DNA from: CAYURR01 sp964446745
GTDB lineage: Bacteria > Bacillota > Clostridia > Lachnospirales > WQUN01
Reading direction: 5' to 3'
Length of the DNA: 13,443 bases
NCBI GenBank assembly: GCA_964446745.1
Contig: CAYURR010000077.1
Coordinates: forward strand, 1 to 13,443
The notes beneath the pieces were generated by a model. It searched no databases and was not told the origin of the DNA. It saw nothing but the letters and a program-made list of their open reading frames with translations. The translations under genes were made by a program, and so were the position numbers. Below, one piece after another: positions 1 through 7,472 of the stretch. Numbering within the stretch: the first letter of the stretch is position 1; each line of letters begins with the position of its first letter.

Positions 1-1408
1 AGCGAAAGACAGTATCCGGATATTCAGGTAACTCCAGTTCGAGGGTCTCGCCCCATGGCATTTTATCCCCGTTTAAATAGTTAAACCACTCTCGGGTTTT
101 ATAGGTCGTTTTGGATTCGGTTTGCTTGACGGACACATACCTACCACCCGGGACCGCATACAAGCTAGTAACAGCCGATAATAGCTCCAAGGTATTTTCA
201 TCTATGATCTCAAATCTCGCCATGATGTCACCATTTTTACGAATGAAAAAGTCTTCCTCCAGCTCTGTCTCAATGCTCGCACGCAGCACCAGTTCACCGT
301 CCTCGATGGCATAGGTACAGTCCGGCGGCATGTAGCTGCTGATAACCGCCGGGGTTAGCGACGCCGTGCCATCCTCTCGCAGTGTAAACGAGCTCATGTT
401 TTCAAACCTCTGCTTTTCGGTCATGTTCTCTAACTGATACGACTGGGACGCAACGGATTTTTCCGGCATGACAATCGGGGTGCCCTTATTCATGACACAT
501 CCCAAACTCAACACAACCGTCAAAACCACCGCCACAACGATGATGGCACGCGACGGCCTTTTGAAGTTCAAGACATTTTTTATTCTGCTTTTCATGCTGC
601 CTTCACCGAACGCAAGCGGACTGCCCCCAATTATGCGACGCTCCGTGGCCAATGACAGCAGCGACAGTGAATAGTCCTTCTTTATCCCGCCGCCCATTTC
701 TTTTAATACGCGCTCATCACAGGACATTTCCATGTCTACACCCATCAACAAAAACGCTGCCCATACAAACGGATTAAACCAATGCATACACAGAATAAAA
801 TATGCCACGTACTTCACGATATGGTCGAGCCGCCGAATGTGGGTTTGCTCGTGTAAAATGATGTAACCGCGCTCTTGTGCGGACAGTCCTATGGGCAGGT
901 ATATCTTTGGGCTAAAGACACCAAGCACAAAAGGTGATCTTATATTTTCCGTTTCGAAAATATTTGCTTCAGTGCAAATGGCATGTCGCATTCGATGTTT
1001 GATCCTCAAATATGATACAACACCGTAAACAAGCATCACCACGATACCTGCAAGCCAAATGCATTCACCTATTTCCATCCATATCTGTAACGGGTTTATG
1101 CTCATTAACGGTATCGGGGCAGGCAACGAAGAGCTGACTATGGTGTCCACGATCCTCACGCCGCTGTCTATACGCGGTATGGATTGCATTGCTATATCCG
1201 TAGGTATGGGCTGCGAGTTAAATGGTATGAGGCTGAACATACTCTCGATGGAAAACGGAAACACAAGCCGAAAGCCCGCGACAGCCCATAGGCAATAAGA
1301 GATAATTTTGGGCGCTTTTTTAAGCGGTATCCGGATAAGACATATCGCTAATATCACAAACGCCCCTGTCAGACCCATGTTGAGAACGGTAAGGAACAGT
1401 TTATCCAT
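1..1408 (-). CDS. blaR1: BlaR1/MecR1-type M56 membrane metallopeptidase (C-terminus cut by window edge)
   Basis: Integral-membrane zinc protease of the M56 antirepressor family; 469 residues are visible and no stop is reached before the edge. The start is ATG at 1408, overlapping the last 8 bases of the upstream repressor gene, with GGGAG 8 nt before it. Hydrophobic segments lie near residues 5-24, 34-52, 112-133, 201-222 and 287-304. The cytoplasmic protease region has the zinc motif HEQTH (186-190) and a downstream MEMSCDE (226-232) that should supply the third ligand. Known family role: a sensed signal activates the protease, which leads to cleavage of the partner BlaI repressor. From about residue 310 the protein is a soluble, presumably extracellular, region. 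It contains FTLREDGTASL (341-351) and no penicillin-binding SxxK/SxN/KTG motifs that I can see, so the ligand need not be a beta-lactam. The family call is strong; the inducer is unknown. Confidence 0.9.
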   Translation of the reverse strand, partial: MDKLFLTVLNMGLTGAFVILAICLIRIPLKKAPKIISYCLWAVAGFRLVFPFSIESMFSLIPFNSQPIPTDIAMQSIPRIDSGVRIVDTIVSSSLPAPIPLMSINPLQIWMEIGECIWLAGIVVMLVYGVVSYLRIKHRMRHAICTEANIFETENIRSPFVLGVFSPKIYLPIGLSAQERGYIILHEQTHIRRLDHIVKYVAYFILCMHWFNPFVWAAFLLMGVDMEMSCDERVLKEMGGGIKKDYSLSLLSLATERRIIGGSPLAFGEGSMKSRIKNVLNFKRPSRAIIVVAVVLTVVLSLGCVMNKGTPIVMPEKSVASQSYQLENMTEKQRFENMSSFTLREDGTASLTPAVISSYMPPDCTYAIEDGELVLRASIETELEEDFFIRKNGDIMARFEIIDENTLELLSAVTSLYAVPGGRYVSVKQTESKTTYKTREWFNYLNGDKMPWGETLELELPEYPDTVFR

Positions 1409-1778
1409 TTATACCACTCCCTTCGTGCTCATCAATCAACCGCCTTAGCTCTCCAGCCTGCTCCGGTGTGAGCTTCTTGCCGCCGATAAATGCCGTGATA
1501 AATTTAGGCAACGAGCCGCCGAATGTATCCTCTACATATCGGCGGCTTTGGTTCGCTACTAGCTCATCACGCGTAAGTAAAACCGACACATTTGCATTTT
1601 CGTTTCGAAATACGCCTTTATCACAAAGCTTCTTCAATACCGTATAGGTCGTTGATTTCTTCCAATCCATTTCTCTTTCTGCCAGTGCCACCAAATCCGG
1701 TGAGCTCAGCGGTGCAACCCGCCATATCAATTCCGCAAGCTTTTCCTCCGCAGCGGTAAGACTTATACTTTTAGCCAT
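1401..1778 (-). CDS. blaI: BlaI/MecI/CopY-family winged-helix repressor
   Basis: A 125-aa transcriptional repressor of the BlaI/MecI family, which binds DNA as a dimer and is inactivated by proteolysis by its M56 partner. The N-terminal winged helix is recognisable: SLTAAEEKLAELIWR starts near residue 5, and STTYTVLKKLCDKGVFRN (about 41-58) spans the recognition helix and the start of the wing. The C-terminal half should be the dimerisation and cleavage region. I chose ATG at 1778: GGGGGA lies 4 nt upstream, and the longer frame would need a TTG at 1790 that overlaps this ribosome binding site. The stop at 1401-1403 overlaps the M56 start by 8 bases, so the two are probably translationally coupled. 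The upstream inverted repeat over the promoter suggests autorepression. Confidence 0.92.
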   Translation of the reverse strand: MAKSISLTAAEEKLAELIWRVAPLSSPDLVALAEREMDWKKSTTYTVLKKLCDKGVFRNENANVSVLLTRDELVANQSRRYVEDTFGGSLPKFITAFIGGKKLTPEQAGELRRLIDEHEGSGING

Positions 1779-1800
1779 AAAATCCCCCAATCTATATACT

Positions 1801-1843
1801 TTAGACTGGAGTTAGTCTAACATATATAGACTGAGGGAGTCAA
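1801..1843 (-). promoter_or_regulatory. Promoter and BlaI operator of the repressor/M56 pair
   Basis: Reading the minus strand, TTGACT (1843-1838) is followed after 18 nt by TAGACT (1819-1814) with a TGn extension just before it, an extended -10. The -10 sits inside a perfect inverted repeat, TTAGACT (1801-1807), 6 nt, AGTCTAA (1814-1820). A second, imperfect site, TAGACT (1827-1832), 5 nt, AGTCAA (1838-1843), covers the -35. Two dyads over one promoter match the usual arrangement for BlaI/MecI repression. Assignment to this BlaI is by position and symmetry, not by a known consensus. Confidence 0.75.
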
Positions 1844-1870
1844 TTAAAATCCGCGCATATCCGTGGTTTA
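1844..1870. repeat. Partial copy of the 7373-7472 dispersed repeat
   Basis: TTAAAATCCG (1844-1853) and ATCCGTGGT (1859-1867) recur at 7448-7457 and 7463-7471, with the same 15-nt start-to-start spacing and divergent bases between them. This is the right-hand end of the longer palindromic element found after araD. It lies between the glycosidase stop and the BlaI promoter. The left part of the element is absent here. Confidence 0.6.
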
Positions 1871-1874
1871 TTAC

Positions 1875-3692
1875 TTACGACACTACAAATGTATTATAAT
1901 TAAAGTTTACCGTGACGGACGTACCATCTGCGAAGGTGGTACGTTCAATTTTATGCGCATCATCCAAGAACTCGTGCTTGATCATTTCCAGCTTGGCGAC
2001 CTTTTTATGCAGTTCGGTTACGAAGCGGCAGCGGTCGACCTCCCTGTTGATGTCCTCGCTCTCGGTGTTCAGATACGGGATGCCGCCATTTAACAACGCA
2101 TAGAGCATATAGTCTCGACCCTTTACGTCCATGAGCCACGGCGTGATCACGCAGTCATGGTAAACGAGGTTTAGTAGCGGCACGGGGATACCGAAGCTAC
2201 CCGAGAACAGCATAAACGCGTACGGTGCATAATGCGCGAATACCAAACTCGGCATTGCCCAGTCGATGATCTCCTCGGAGCTCGGCAGTATATCGTTTGC
2301 GAGCAGGTAATCGAAACAGGCCTTGCGCAGTTCGAAGCACTCCTTGCGGCTCATCGTATGCCACGGGTGTATGCATTCGTCGCCCTCGTTACAGGTAAAT
2401 ACATCTAGATACGAGGCCTCGAGGTGTATGCCATGCGCAAACAACTCAGAGAAGTTACGCTTTACATAATACGGGGCCTGGGTTGTGCAGAGGTAGTTCT
2501 GCTTACCGCCCGCCCAGCGTGACATAGCCGGTATCGATCCGTCCGGATACTTGATCGCAAATTCCTCGTCATATGTCGGCGCATCCAGATAATAATCCCT
2601 GTACTGGTCATGTATGCCGAACATATACCCGGACTCTTTCATCGTGTCGGAGAGCTCCTTCATGCCTTCCCAGCCACCGGCTTCCACACATGGCGGTAAG
2701 TAATCCGGATGCTTGTTGTCATAACCTGGATCCCCCCAACCGTCCAGATGCAGATACACCTTCGGCACACCAATCTCCTTGAGGCGCTTCATCTGTACCG
2801 TGCGTACCGCAAACGGCGTGAGTTTGTCGTTTTTCTCCGGGTTTTCCTTGTCGTAATAATAAGAATCCGGAGAAACATGCGTCTTGATGCCGCTATGTAC
2901 AACCACGGAGCCGATCAGCTTATCGACATACGCGCAACGCGCGTTCTTCTCGGCCAGCGTGACGAGTAGCCCCGTCTCCTTCGCGTATTTACGATACACC
3001 TTACATAGGGTGTTGTAATCGCATTTTTTTAGGAATGTATAACGCACCGCACGCTTGTAGCGTATCGTGCCGAGGCTCGATATCCAGCGCATACCTACAT
3101 CCGTGTGCTTGCCCGCCTCGTGATTCACCGAGAGCTTTGCGTCCCACGGATCCTTTACGATGGCTATGTAACCGTCATTGATACGTACCTGCCCAAACCA
3201 CGGCATATATGCACCCGATGCGCAGAGCTGCGCGTCAAACGGTATCTTCGCTAGCTCCTCGGGCCAGTCGTTCGGTATCATCGCGCCCTGTAAAATGTTT
3301 AAGACCGTATACCACTTCTTTGACATCGTGTCGCTCTCATCGTTAAAAACGATATTGCGCGGCCAGTGAACGACCTCTACCGCGAGGTTGTCCTCCGATA
3401 TCGGTATAAACTCGAAGAACACATCGCCCGTGGCATATTCGCTCCAGATGACAGTTTCAAAAGTAAAATTGATCCCGTCAAAGCCCGAATATGCGCTCCT
3501 GATCCCCTCACCTACGCCCGTCTTCCATTTTGTGTGCTCGATATGTGCCGCCTCGGAAAAGCGTACATCCTTTCCGTTTGCGACAAAGAACGGCTCCTTT
3601 TCATAACGCCATTCACTGCCATCCTTGGTGATTATAATGCCCAAATCCTGCTCAGATATCGAAATAGTTGTGTTACCTACCTTACAGTCCAT
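1875..3692 (-). CDS. GH129/GH101-related intracellular glycoside hydrolase
   Basis: A 605-aa protein with no signal peptide or membrane segment, so probably cytoplasmic. The N-terminal ~250 residues are beta-rich, and the middle reads as a (beta/alpha)8 barrel. KVYLHLDGWGDPGYDNKHPD (311-330) and LEASYLDVFT (424-433) resemble active-site strands of GH129 and GH101 alpha-N-acetylgalactosaminidases. By analogy, Asp430 would be the nucleophile and Glu473 or Glu474 in SSEEIIDWA (471-479) the acid/base. The C-terminus (about 580-605) is a short beta-rich tail of the type TTFADGTSVTVNF. The start ATG has GGAGG 7 nt upstream. The gene is divergent from the isomerase operon and probably acts on the same sugar source. 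Family placement is from motif memory; related uncharacterised barrel families (for example DUF5696-type) are possible. The substrate is not determined. Confidence 0.7.
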   Translation of the reverse strand: MDCKVGNTTISISEQDLGIIITKDGSEWRYEKEPFFVANGKDVRFSEAAHIEHTKWKTGVGEGIRSAYSGFDGINFTFETVIWSEYATGDVFFEFIPISEDNLAVEVVHWPRNIVFNDESDTMSKKWYTVLNILQGAMIPNDWPEELAKIPFDAQLCASGAYMPWFGQVRINDGYIAIVKDPWDAKLSVNHEAGKHTDVGMRWISSLGTIRYKRAVRYTFLKKCDYNTLCKVYRKYAKETGLLVTLAEKNARCAYVDKLIGSVVVHSGIKTHVSPDSYYYDKENPEKNDKLTPFAVRTVQMKRLKEIGVPKVYLHLDGWGDPGYDNKHPDYLPPCVEAGGWEGMKELSDTMKESGYMFGIHDQYRDYYLDAPTYDEEFAIKYPDGSIPAMSRWAGGKQNYLCTTQAPYYVKRNFSELFAHGIHLEASYLDVFTCNEGDECIHPWHTMSRKECFELRKACFDYLLANDILPSSEEIIDWAMPSLVFAHYAPYAFMLFSGSFGIPVPLLNLVYHDCVITPWLMDVKGRDYMLYALLNGGIPYLNTESEDINREVDRCRFVTELHKKVAKLEMIKHEFLDDAHKIERTTFADGTSVTVNFNYNTFVVS

Positions 3693-3722
3693 ATACCTTC
3701 CTCCCGAAAGATGATTTATCTA

Positions 3723-3752
3723 TGGTATACCACAAATTTATCGTTACGACAA
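3723..3752 (-). promoter_or_regulatory. Promoter of the glycosidase, with palindromic TGGTATACCA
   Basis: On the minus strand TTGTCG (3752-3747), a 17-nt spacer and TATACC (3729-3724) form a plausible sigma-A promoter for the glycosidase. The -10 lies within the perfect 10-bp palindrome TGGTATACCA (3723-3732). That palindrome has the TGGT-N-ACCA form known for operators of FadR-type GntR regulators. No such regulator is in the window, so the operator reading is an inference. Confidence 0.5.
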
Positions 3753-3776
3753 ATGCTTTTGTGAAACATTCTTTGT

Positions 3777-3805
3777 TTGCTTCCTGCTAATAATTGCAAT
3801 ATAAT
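3777..3805 (+). promoter_or_regulatory. Promoter of the isomerase-S41-araD operon
   Basis: TTGCTT (3777-3782), 17 nt and a consensus TATAAT (3800-3805) lie about 60 nt before the isomerase start. It is the best promoter match in the divergent spacer. An AAACA/TGTTT dyad (3765-3779) touches the -35 and might be a regulator site, with weak support. Confidence 0.65.
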
Positions 3806-3864
3806 GAGCGTTGTTAAAAAGCTTTTAAGTAAAGGATTATGCATAGAAATAAGGAGGATGAATC

Positions 3865-5340
3865 ATGAACGCACCGAAGGTTAAGATCGGTATCGTAGCC
3901 GTAAGCAGGGACTGTTTCCCGGCGAGCCTCAGCAGCAGCCGAAAGGAAGCCGTTGTAACAGCATTAAAGGCCACGGGTATGGATTTCTACGCGTCCGACG
4001 TGATCGTCGAGAACGAAAACGACGCGATAAAGGCATTAGAGGACTTAAATAAGGCCGAGGTCAACGCGCTTGTGGTATATTTGGGCAATTTCGGACCCGA
4101 GGGGCCGGAGACCTTGCTCGCGCAGCGCTTCTGCGGCCCGTCGATGTTTGTCGCGGCCGCCGAGGAATCCGGCAAGGACCTCATCAACGGCCGTGGCGAC
4201 GCATACTGCGGTATGCTAAACGCCAGCTACAATATCGGCCTTCGCGGCATCAAGCCATACATACCAGCATATCCGGTCGGCACACCCACACAGGTCGCCG
4301 CGATGATCGCTGAGTTCGATACCATCGCACGCGTTTTGATCGGTTTGAAGAAGCTCAAGATCTTCGCTTTCGGACCGAGACCGTTCGATTTCATAGCCTG
4401 CAACGCGCCGATAAAGCCGCTGTTTGACCTCGGTGTCGCTATACAGGAAAACTCGGAGCTCGATCTGTACGCCGCGTTCAACCGTCACGCTAACGACCCT
4501 CGTATCGCGGACGTCGCTAAGGAAATGGAAAGTGAGCTGGGTGTCGGCAACAAGCAACCCGGCATACTCACCAAGCTGGCCCAATACGAGATCACGCTTT
4601 TGGACTGGGCTAAGGAAAACCTCGGCGCATCCGAATATTTTATCTTTGCAAACAAGTGCTGGCCCGCGTTCCAGACGCAATTCGGCTTTGTGCCGTGTTA
4701 TGTAAACAGCCGTTTGGCTGCCAAGGGCATACCCGTAGCCTGTGAAACGGACATCTACGGCGCGCTGTCCGAATACATCCTCTATCTGACGACCCAACTG
4801 CCGCCGACGCTTTTGGATATCAACAACACCGTACCAACAGATATGTTTGCCGAGAACGCCGAACTGTTCAAGGGTTATACGGACACGGACGTGTTCATGG
4901 GCTTCCATTGCGGCAATACCGCGATCTGCCATCTAAAGAACGCCGAAATGAAATACCAGCTGATCATGAAGCGCGCGCTCGAGCCCGATTCGGAGCCCGA
5001 TATCACACGCGGCACACTCGAGGGTGCTATGAAGCCGTCGCCTGTGACGCTGTTCAGATTGCAATCTACAGCCGACGCAGTGCTCAAGAGCTATATCGCG
5101 CAGGGTGACGTAATTGATGTAGATCCGAAATCCTTCGGCGCGATCGGCGTTATAGCGGTAAAGGAAATGGCTCGCTTCTACCGTCATGTGCTGATCGAGA
5201 AGCGTTATCCGCATCATGCAGGCGTGGGTTTTGCTCATGTGGGTAAGACGCTGTTCGAGATCATTAAGCTTTTGGGTGTAACCGATGTGGCATATAACAA
5301 GCCCGCCGGCGTACTCTACGAAAGTGAGAACCCGTTTTGA
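3865..5340 (+). CDS. L-fucose/L-arabinose isomerase-family protein (COG2407 type)
   Basis: A 491-aa cytoplasmic protein of the fucose/arabinose isomerase superfamily, enzymes that interconvert an aldose and its ketose using a divalent metal. It is shorter than E. coli FucI (about 590 aa) but typical of the compact COG2407 form. The N-terminal Rossmann-like region begins KVKIGIVAVSRDCFP (5-19). Characteristic blocks are KCWPAFQTQFGFVPCYVNSR (264-283), GIPVACETDIYGALS (288-302) and FMGFHCGN (344-351). The C-terminal part contains YPHHAGVGFAHVG (448-460). Glu294, Asp296, His348 and one of the C-terminal histidines are candidate metal or substrate ligands, which I cannot confirm without an alignment. 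GGAGG lies 7 nt before the ATG. It is first in an operon with an S41 peptidase and araD, which favours pentose or deoxyhexose catabolism. The exact sugar is open, so I give no gene symbol. Confidence 0.82.
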   Translation: MNAPKVKIGIVAVSRDCFPASLSSSRKEAVVTALKATGMDFYASDVIVENENDAIKALEDLNKAEVNALVVYLGNFGPEGPETLLAQRFCGPSMFVAAAEESGKDLINGRGDAYCGMLNASYNIGLRGIKPYIPAYPVGTPTQVAAMIAEFDTIARVLIGLKKLKIFAFGPRPFDFIACNAPIKPLFDLGVAIQENSELDLYAAFNRHANDPRIADVAKEMESELGVGNKQPGILTKLAQYEITLLDWAKENLGASEYFIFANKCWPAFQTQFGFVPCYVNSRLAAKGIPVACETDIYGALSEYILYLTTQLPPTLLDINNTVPTDMFAENAELFKGYTDTDVFMGFHCGNTAICHLKNAEMKYQLIMKRALEPDSEPDITRGTLEGAMKPSPVTLFRLQSTADAVLKSYIAQGDVIDVDPKSFGAIGVIAVKEMARFYRHVLIEKRYPHHAGVGFAHVGKTLFEIIKLLGVTDVAYNKPAGVLYESENPF

Positions 5341-6614
5341 GGCGTCTGTTACTTTGTCTGATCGTCGTGCTTCTGTGTAGCTCATGCGCATCTCTCCCGA
5401 TCATGGGCTCACAGAACCGGCTGACCATAGTTAAAAACGACAACACAAACCCCGACCGTAACCGTTTGCTAAAGCAGGATATCGAGTATTTCGCTAAGGT
5501 GTTGCCGAAACGCCACAAGAACCTGTTTGCAAAGCTACCGAAGCAGGAATTCGAGGCGATGTGTGCAGAGCTTGCCGCAAACGTAGATAAACAAAACAAC
5601 ACCGAGGTGCTCACAGGGCTCACGAGGATACTCGGTGCGGTCGGAGACGGACACACAAATATCGGCTACTTAAACAACTATTCATATCCGCTGCGCTTTC
5701 GGCTATTTGGCGAGGATGTCTATATCATTAACGCGGACAAGAACCTCGGCAATATCATTAATACAAAGGTAGTGCGCATCAATGGGCATGAGACCTCTGA
5801 GGTTCTCGAAAAGCTTTCGGAACTTATACCGTATGATAACGACAGCTGGTTAAAAGCCTTGGTAGTGGATTATTTGCGTTTTCCGATGTACTTGATAGGC
5901 CTTGGGCTTTTGGATGACGAGACGGTCACGACCTTTACGGTCGAGCGGGACGGCAAGGTATTTGACGTCGATGTAAACACGCTAAAATTCGGAGAAAATC
6001 TTGACTTAATAAACATCGATATCATCAATCCTATGATAGGAGCATTTACCGCTTACTACGATTACAAATATATCCCGGAGGACAAGGCTTTTTATTTCGA
6101 ATACAACGTCTGCGCGGATAACAAGGAAAAACCGTTTTCAACATTCAACACTGAGATGTTCAAGGAAATGGAAAGCCGGGAGGTCGAGAGGCTCATCCTC
6201 GATCTACGCAGCAACTCCGGCGGCAATTCAGAGATATTGAACCCGTTCACAGACAAGCTCCTTGAATATATAACAAAAAACCCCGATCTGAAGGTATTCG
6301 TCTTGATAGGACGAGAGACCTTTTCCTCGGGGATGTTTGCATCGCTTAGGACCTTAAAGGCTGCACCCGGAGCCGTTTTTGTAGGCGAGCCTACAGGCGG
6401 CGCGCTGGATTCGTACGGCGAGGTCAAAACCTTTAAGCTGCCGAATCTGAAATTGGAAGTACGCTACAGCGTCAAGTATTTTGAGTTGTCGAAGGATTTT
6501 GACTATAAAACTAACGATACGACGACCTTGGTGCCGAATGTATATCTCGAGCCTACGTTCGCGGATTACCTGAGCGGTAACGACGTGGTATTAAATTACG
6601 CGTTGACGGAGTAA
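5337..6614 (+). CDS. S41-family peptidase-like putative lipoprotein
   Basis: A 425-aa exported protein related to the S41 (C-terminal processing/tricorn-type) serine peptidases. The start is TTG at 5337, sharing TTGA with the isomerase stop; it is chosen because it brings in a signal peptide, MRRLLLCLIVVLLCSSC. Cys17 would be the lipid-modified residue, although the box CSSC is atypical at -3. Family motifs are GDGHT (103-107), LILDLRSNSGGNSEI (286-300) and GRETFSSGMFASLRTLK (325-341), where Ser330 or Ser331 should be the nucleophile. VGEPTGGALDSYGEVKTF (349-366) follows. No PDZ domain is obvious; the segment 110-280 is divergent. Expected location is the outer face of the membrane. Placement between two sugar enzymes is odd. 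The family is confident; activity, substrate and lipidation are inferred. Confidence 0.8.
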   Translation: MRRLLLCLIVVLLCSSCASLPIMGSQNRLTIVKNDNTNPDRNRLLKQDIEYFAKVLPKRHKNLFAKLPKQEFEAMCAELAANVDKQNNTEVLTGLTRILGAVGDGHTNIGYLNNYSYPLRFRLFGEDVYIINADKNLGNIINTKVVRINGHETSEVLEKLSELIPYDNDSWLKALVVDYLRFPMYLIGLGLLDDETVTTFTVERDGKVFDVDVNTLKFGENLDLINIDIINPMIGAFTAYYDYKYIPEDKAFYFEYNVCADNKEKPFSTFNTEMFKEMESREVERLILDLRSNSGGNSEILNPFTDKLLEYITKNPDLKVFVLIGRETFSSGMFASLRTLKAAPGAVFVGEPTGGALDSYGEVKTFKLPNLKLEVRYSVKYFELSKDFDYKTNDTTTLVPNVYLEPTFADYLSGNDVVLNYALTE

Positions 6615-6655
6615 GATATTGATATGAAAGAAATAAGCAATATAGGAGGATTTGT

Positions 6656-7360
6656 ATGCTATCGGAAGCCGTACAAGCACTGAAGGATCAGGTGTATGCG
6701 GCCAATATGGCGTTACCGAAATACGGTTTGGTGACGTTTACATGGGGCAATGTGAGCGGTATAAATAGGGACGAGGGCCTCATAGCGATAAAGCCCAGCG
6801 GCGTAGCGTACGAGGTGCTCACACCGCATATCATGGTCATCGTAGATTTGAACGGAAAGGTCGTCAGCGGTAACTACAAACCGTCGTCGGATTTACAGAC
6901 GCATCTGGCCATGTACAGGGCGTTTCCGGAGATCGGTGGCATCGTGCACACGCATTCGACATACGCGACGGCTTATGCACAGGCCGGTATGCCGATACCC
7001 GCGCTCGGCACCACTCACGCGGACTATTTCCGCGGTGAGGTCCCCTGTACTCGCGCACTGACAAACGAAGAGATCGACGGTGATTACGAAACGGAAACCG
7101 GCAATATCATCATCGAGTATTTCAAGCAAAACAACCTAAGCTGCACGGACATCCCCGCAGCACTCGTAAACGGCCACGGCCCGTTCGCCTGGGGAAAGAA
7201 CGCCTCCGACGCTATGCATAACGCGGTTGTTTTGGAAAAGGTCGCCTGGCTGTCGATCATAACCCTCGGCCTGGACCCGACATTGCCGTCGATGAACAAG
7301 CATCTGCTGGAAAAACACTTTCTGCGCAAGCATGGGGATAGTGCTTATTACGGGCAGTAA
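6656..7360 (+). CDS. araD: L-ribulose-5-phosphate 4-epimerase
   Basis: A 234-aa class II aldolase-family enzyme that converts L-ribulose 5-phosphate to D-xylulose 5-phosphate, feeding the pentose phosphate pathway. It aligns by eye with E. coli AraD (231 aa) along the whole length: LVTFTWGNVSG (25-35), IKPSGVAYEV (45-54), KPSSDLQTH (75-83), GGIVHTHS (94-101), GTTHADYFRG (118-127), GHGPFAWGKNA (173-183), HNAVVLEKVA (188-197) and the terminal KHGDSAYYGQ. Zinc ligands are His98, His100 and His174; Asp79, Asp123 and Tyr232 match catalytic or active-site residues of the E. coli enzyme. The start is supported by AGGAGG 6 nt upstream. It follows the S41 gene by 41 nt in the same operon. No ribulokinase is present in the window, so its substrate must be made by a gene elsewhere. 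Confidence 0.95.
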   Translation: MLSEAVQALKDQVYAANMALPKYGLVTFTWGNVSGINRDEGLIAIKPSGVAYEVLTPHIMVIVDLNGKVVSGNYKPSSDLQTHLAMYRAFPEIGGIVHTHSTYATAYAQAGMPIPALGTTHADYFRGEVPCTRALTNEEIDGDYETETGNIIIEYFKQNNLSCTDIPAALVNGHGPFAWGKNASDAMHNAVVLEKVAWLSIITLGLDPTLPSMNKHLLEKHFLRKHGDSAYYGQ

Positions 7361-7372
7361 GAGGTAAACCTT

Positions 7373-7472
7373 TACCACGGATTTGCACGGATAAGAACGG
7401 ATTTGCACGGATATTTGGCAATTTGGGATGACATCCGTGTGAATCCTTTAAAATCCGGGGTGATCCGTGGTA
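7373..7472. repeat. 100-bp imperfect palindromic repeat element (REP/MITE-like)
   Basis: The ends are perfect 10-bp inverted repeats, TACCACGGAT (7373-7382) and ATCCGTGGTA (7463-7472). The left arm contains a perfect 17-bp direct repeat, ACGGATTTGCACGGATA, at 7377-7393 and 7397-7413 (period 20). The right arm contains ATCCGTGTGAATCC (7433-7446), which pairs with GGATTTGCACGGAT of the left arm with few mismatches. The transcript could fold into a long hairpin after araD, acting as a terminator or mRNA stabiliser. It has no coding capacity. A partial copy is at 1844-1870, which points to a dispersed family. Confidence 0.75.

Noticed and set aside
1779..1790. TTG start giving a BlaI protein four residues longer
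   Set aside because: The TTG overlaps the GGGGGA ribosome site of the ATG at 1778, and the family normally begins near this ATG.
4216..4932. Long open frame of 238 codons on the minus strand inside the isomerase gene
   Set aside because: It lies wholly antisense to a strongly supported gene. It arises from the GC-biased third positions of the isomerase and has no recognisable protein content.
4933..5391. Further antisense open frame over the isomerase end and the S41 start
   Set aside because: It overlaps two supported plus-strand genes, has no ribosome site that I can see and shows no recognisable motifs.
7377..7413. Possible CRISPR repeats (two 17-bp units 20 bp apart)
   Set aside because: Only two units with 3-bp spacing, within a palindromic element, and no cas genes; it is a structured repeat, not an array.
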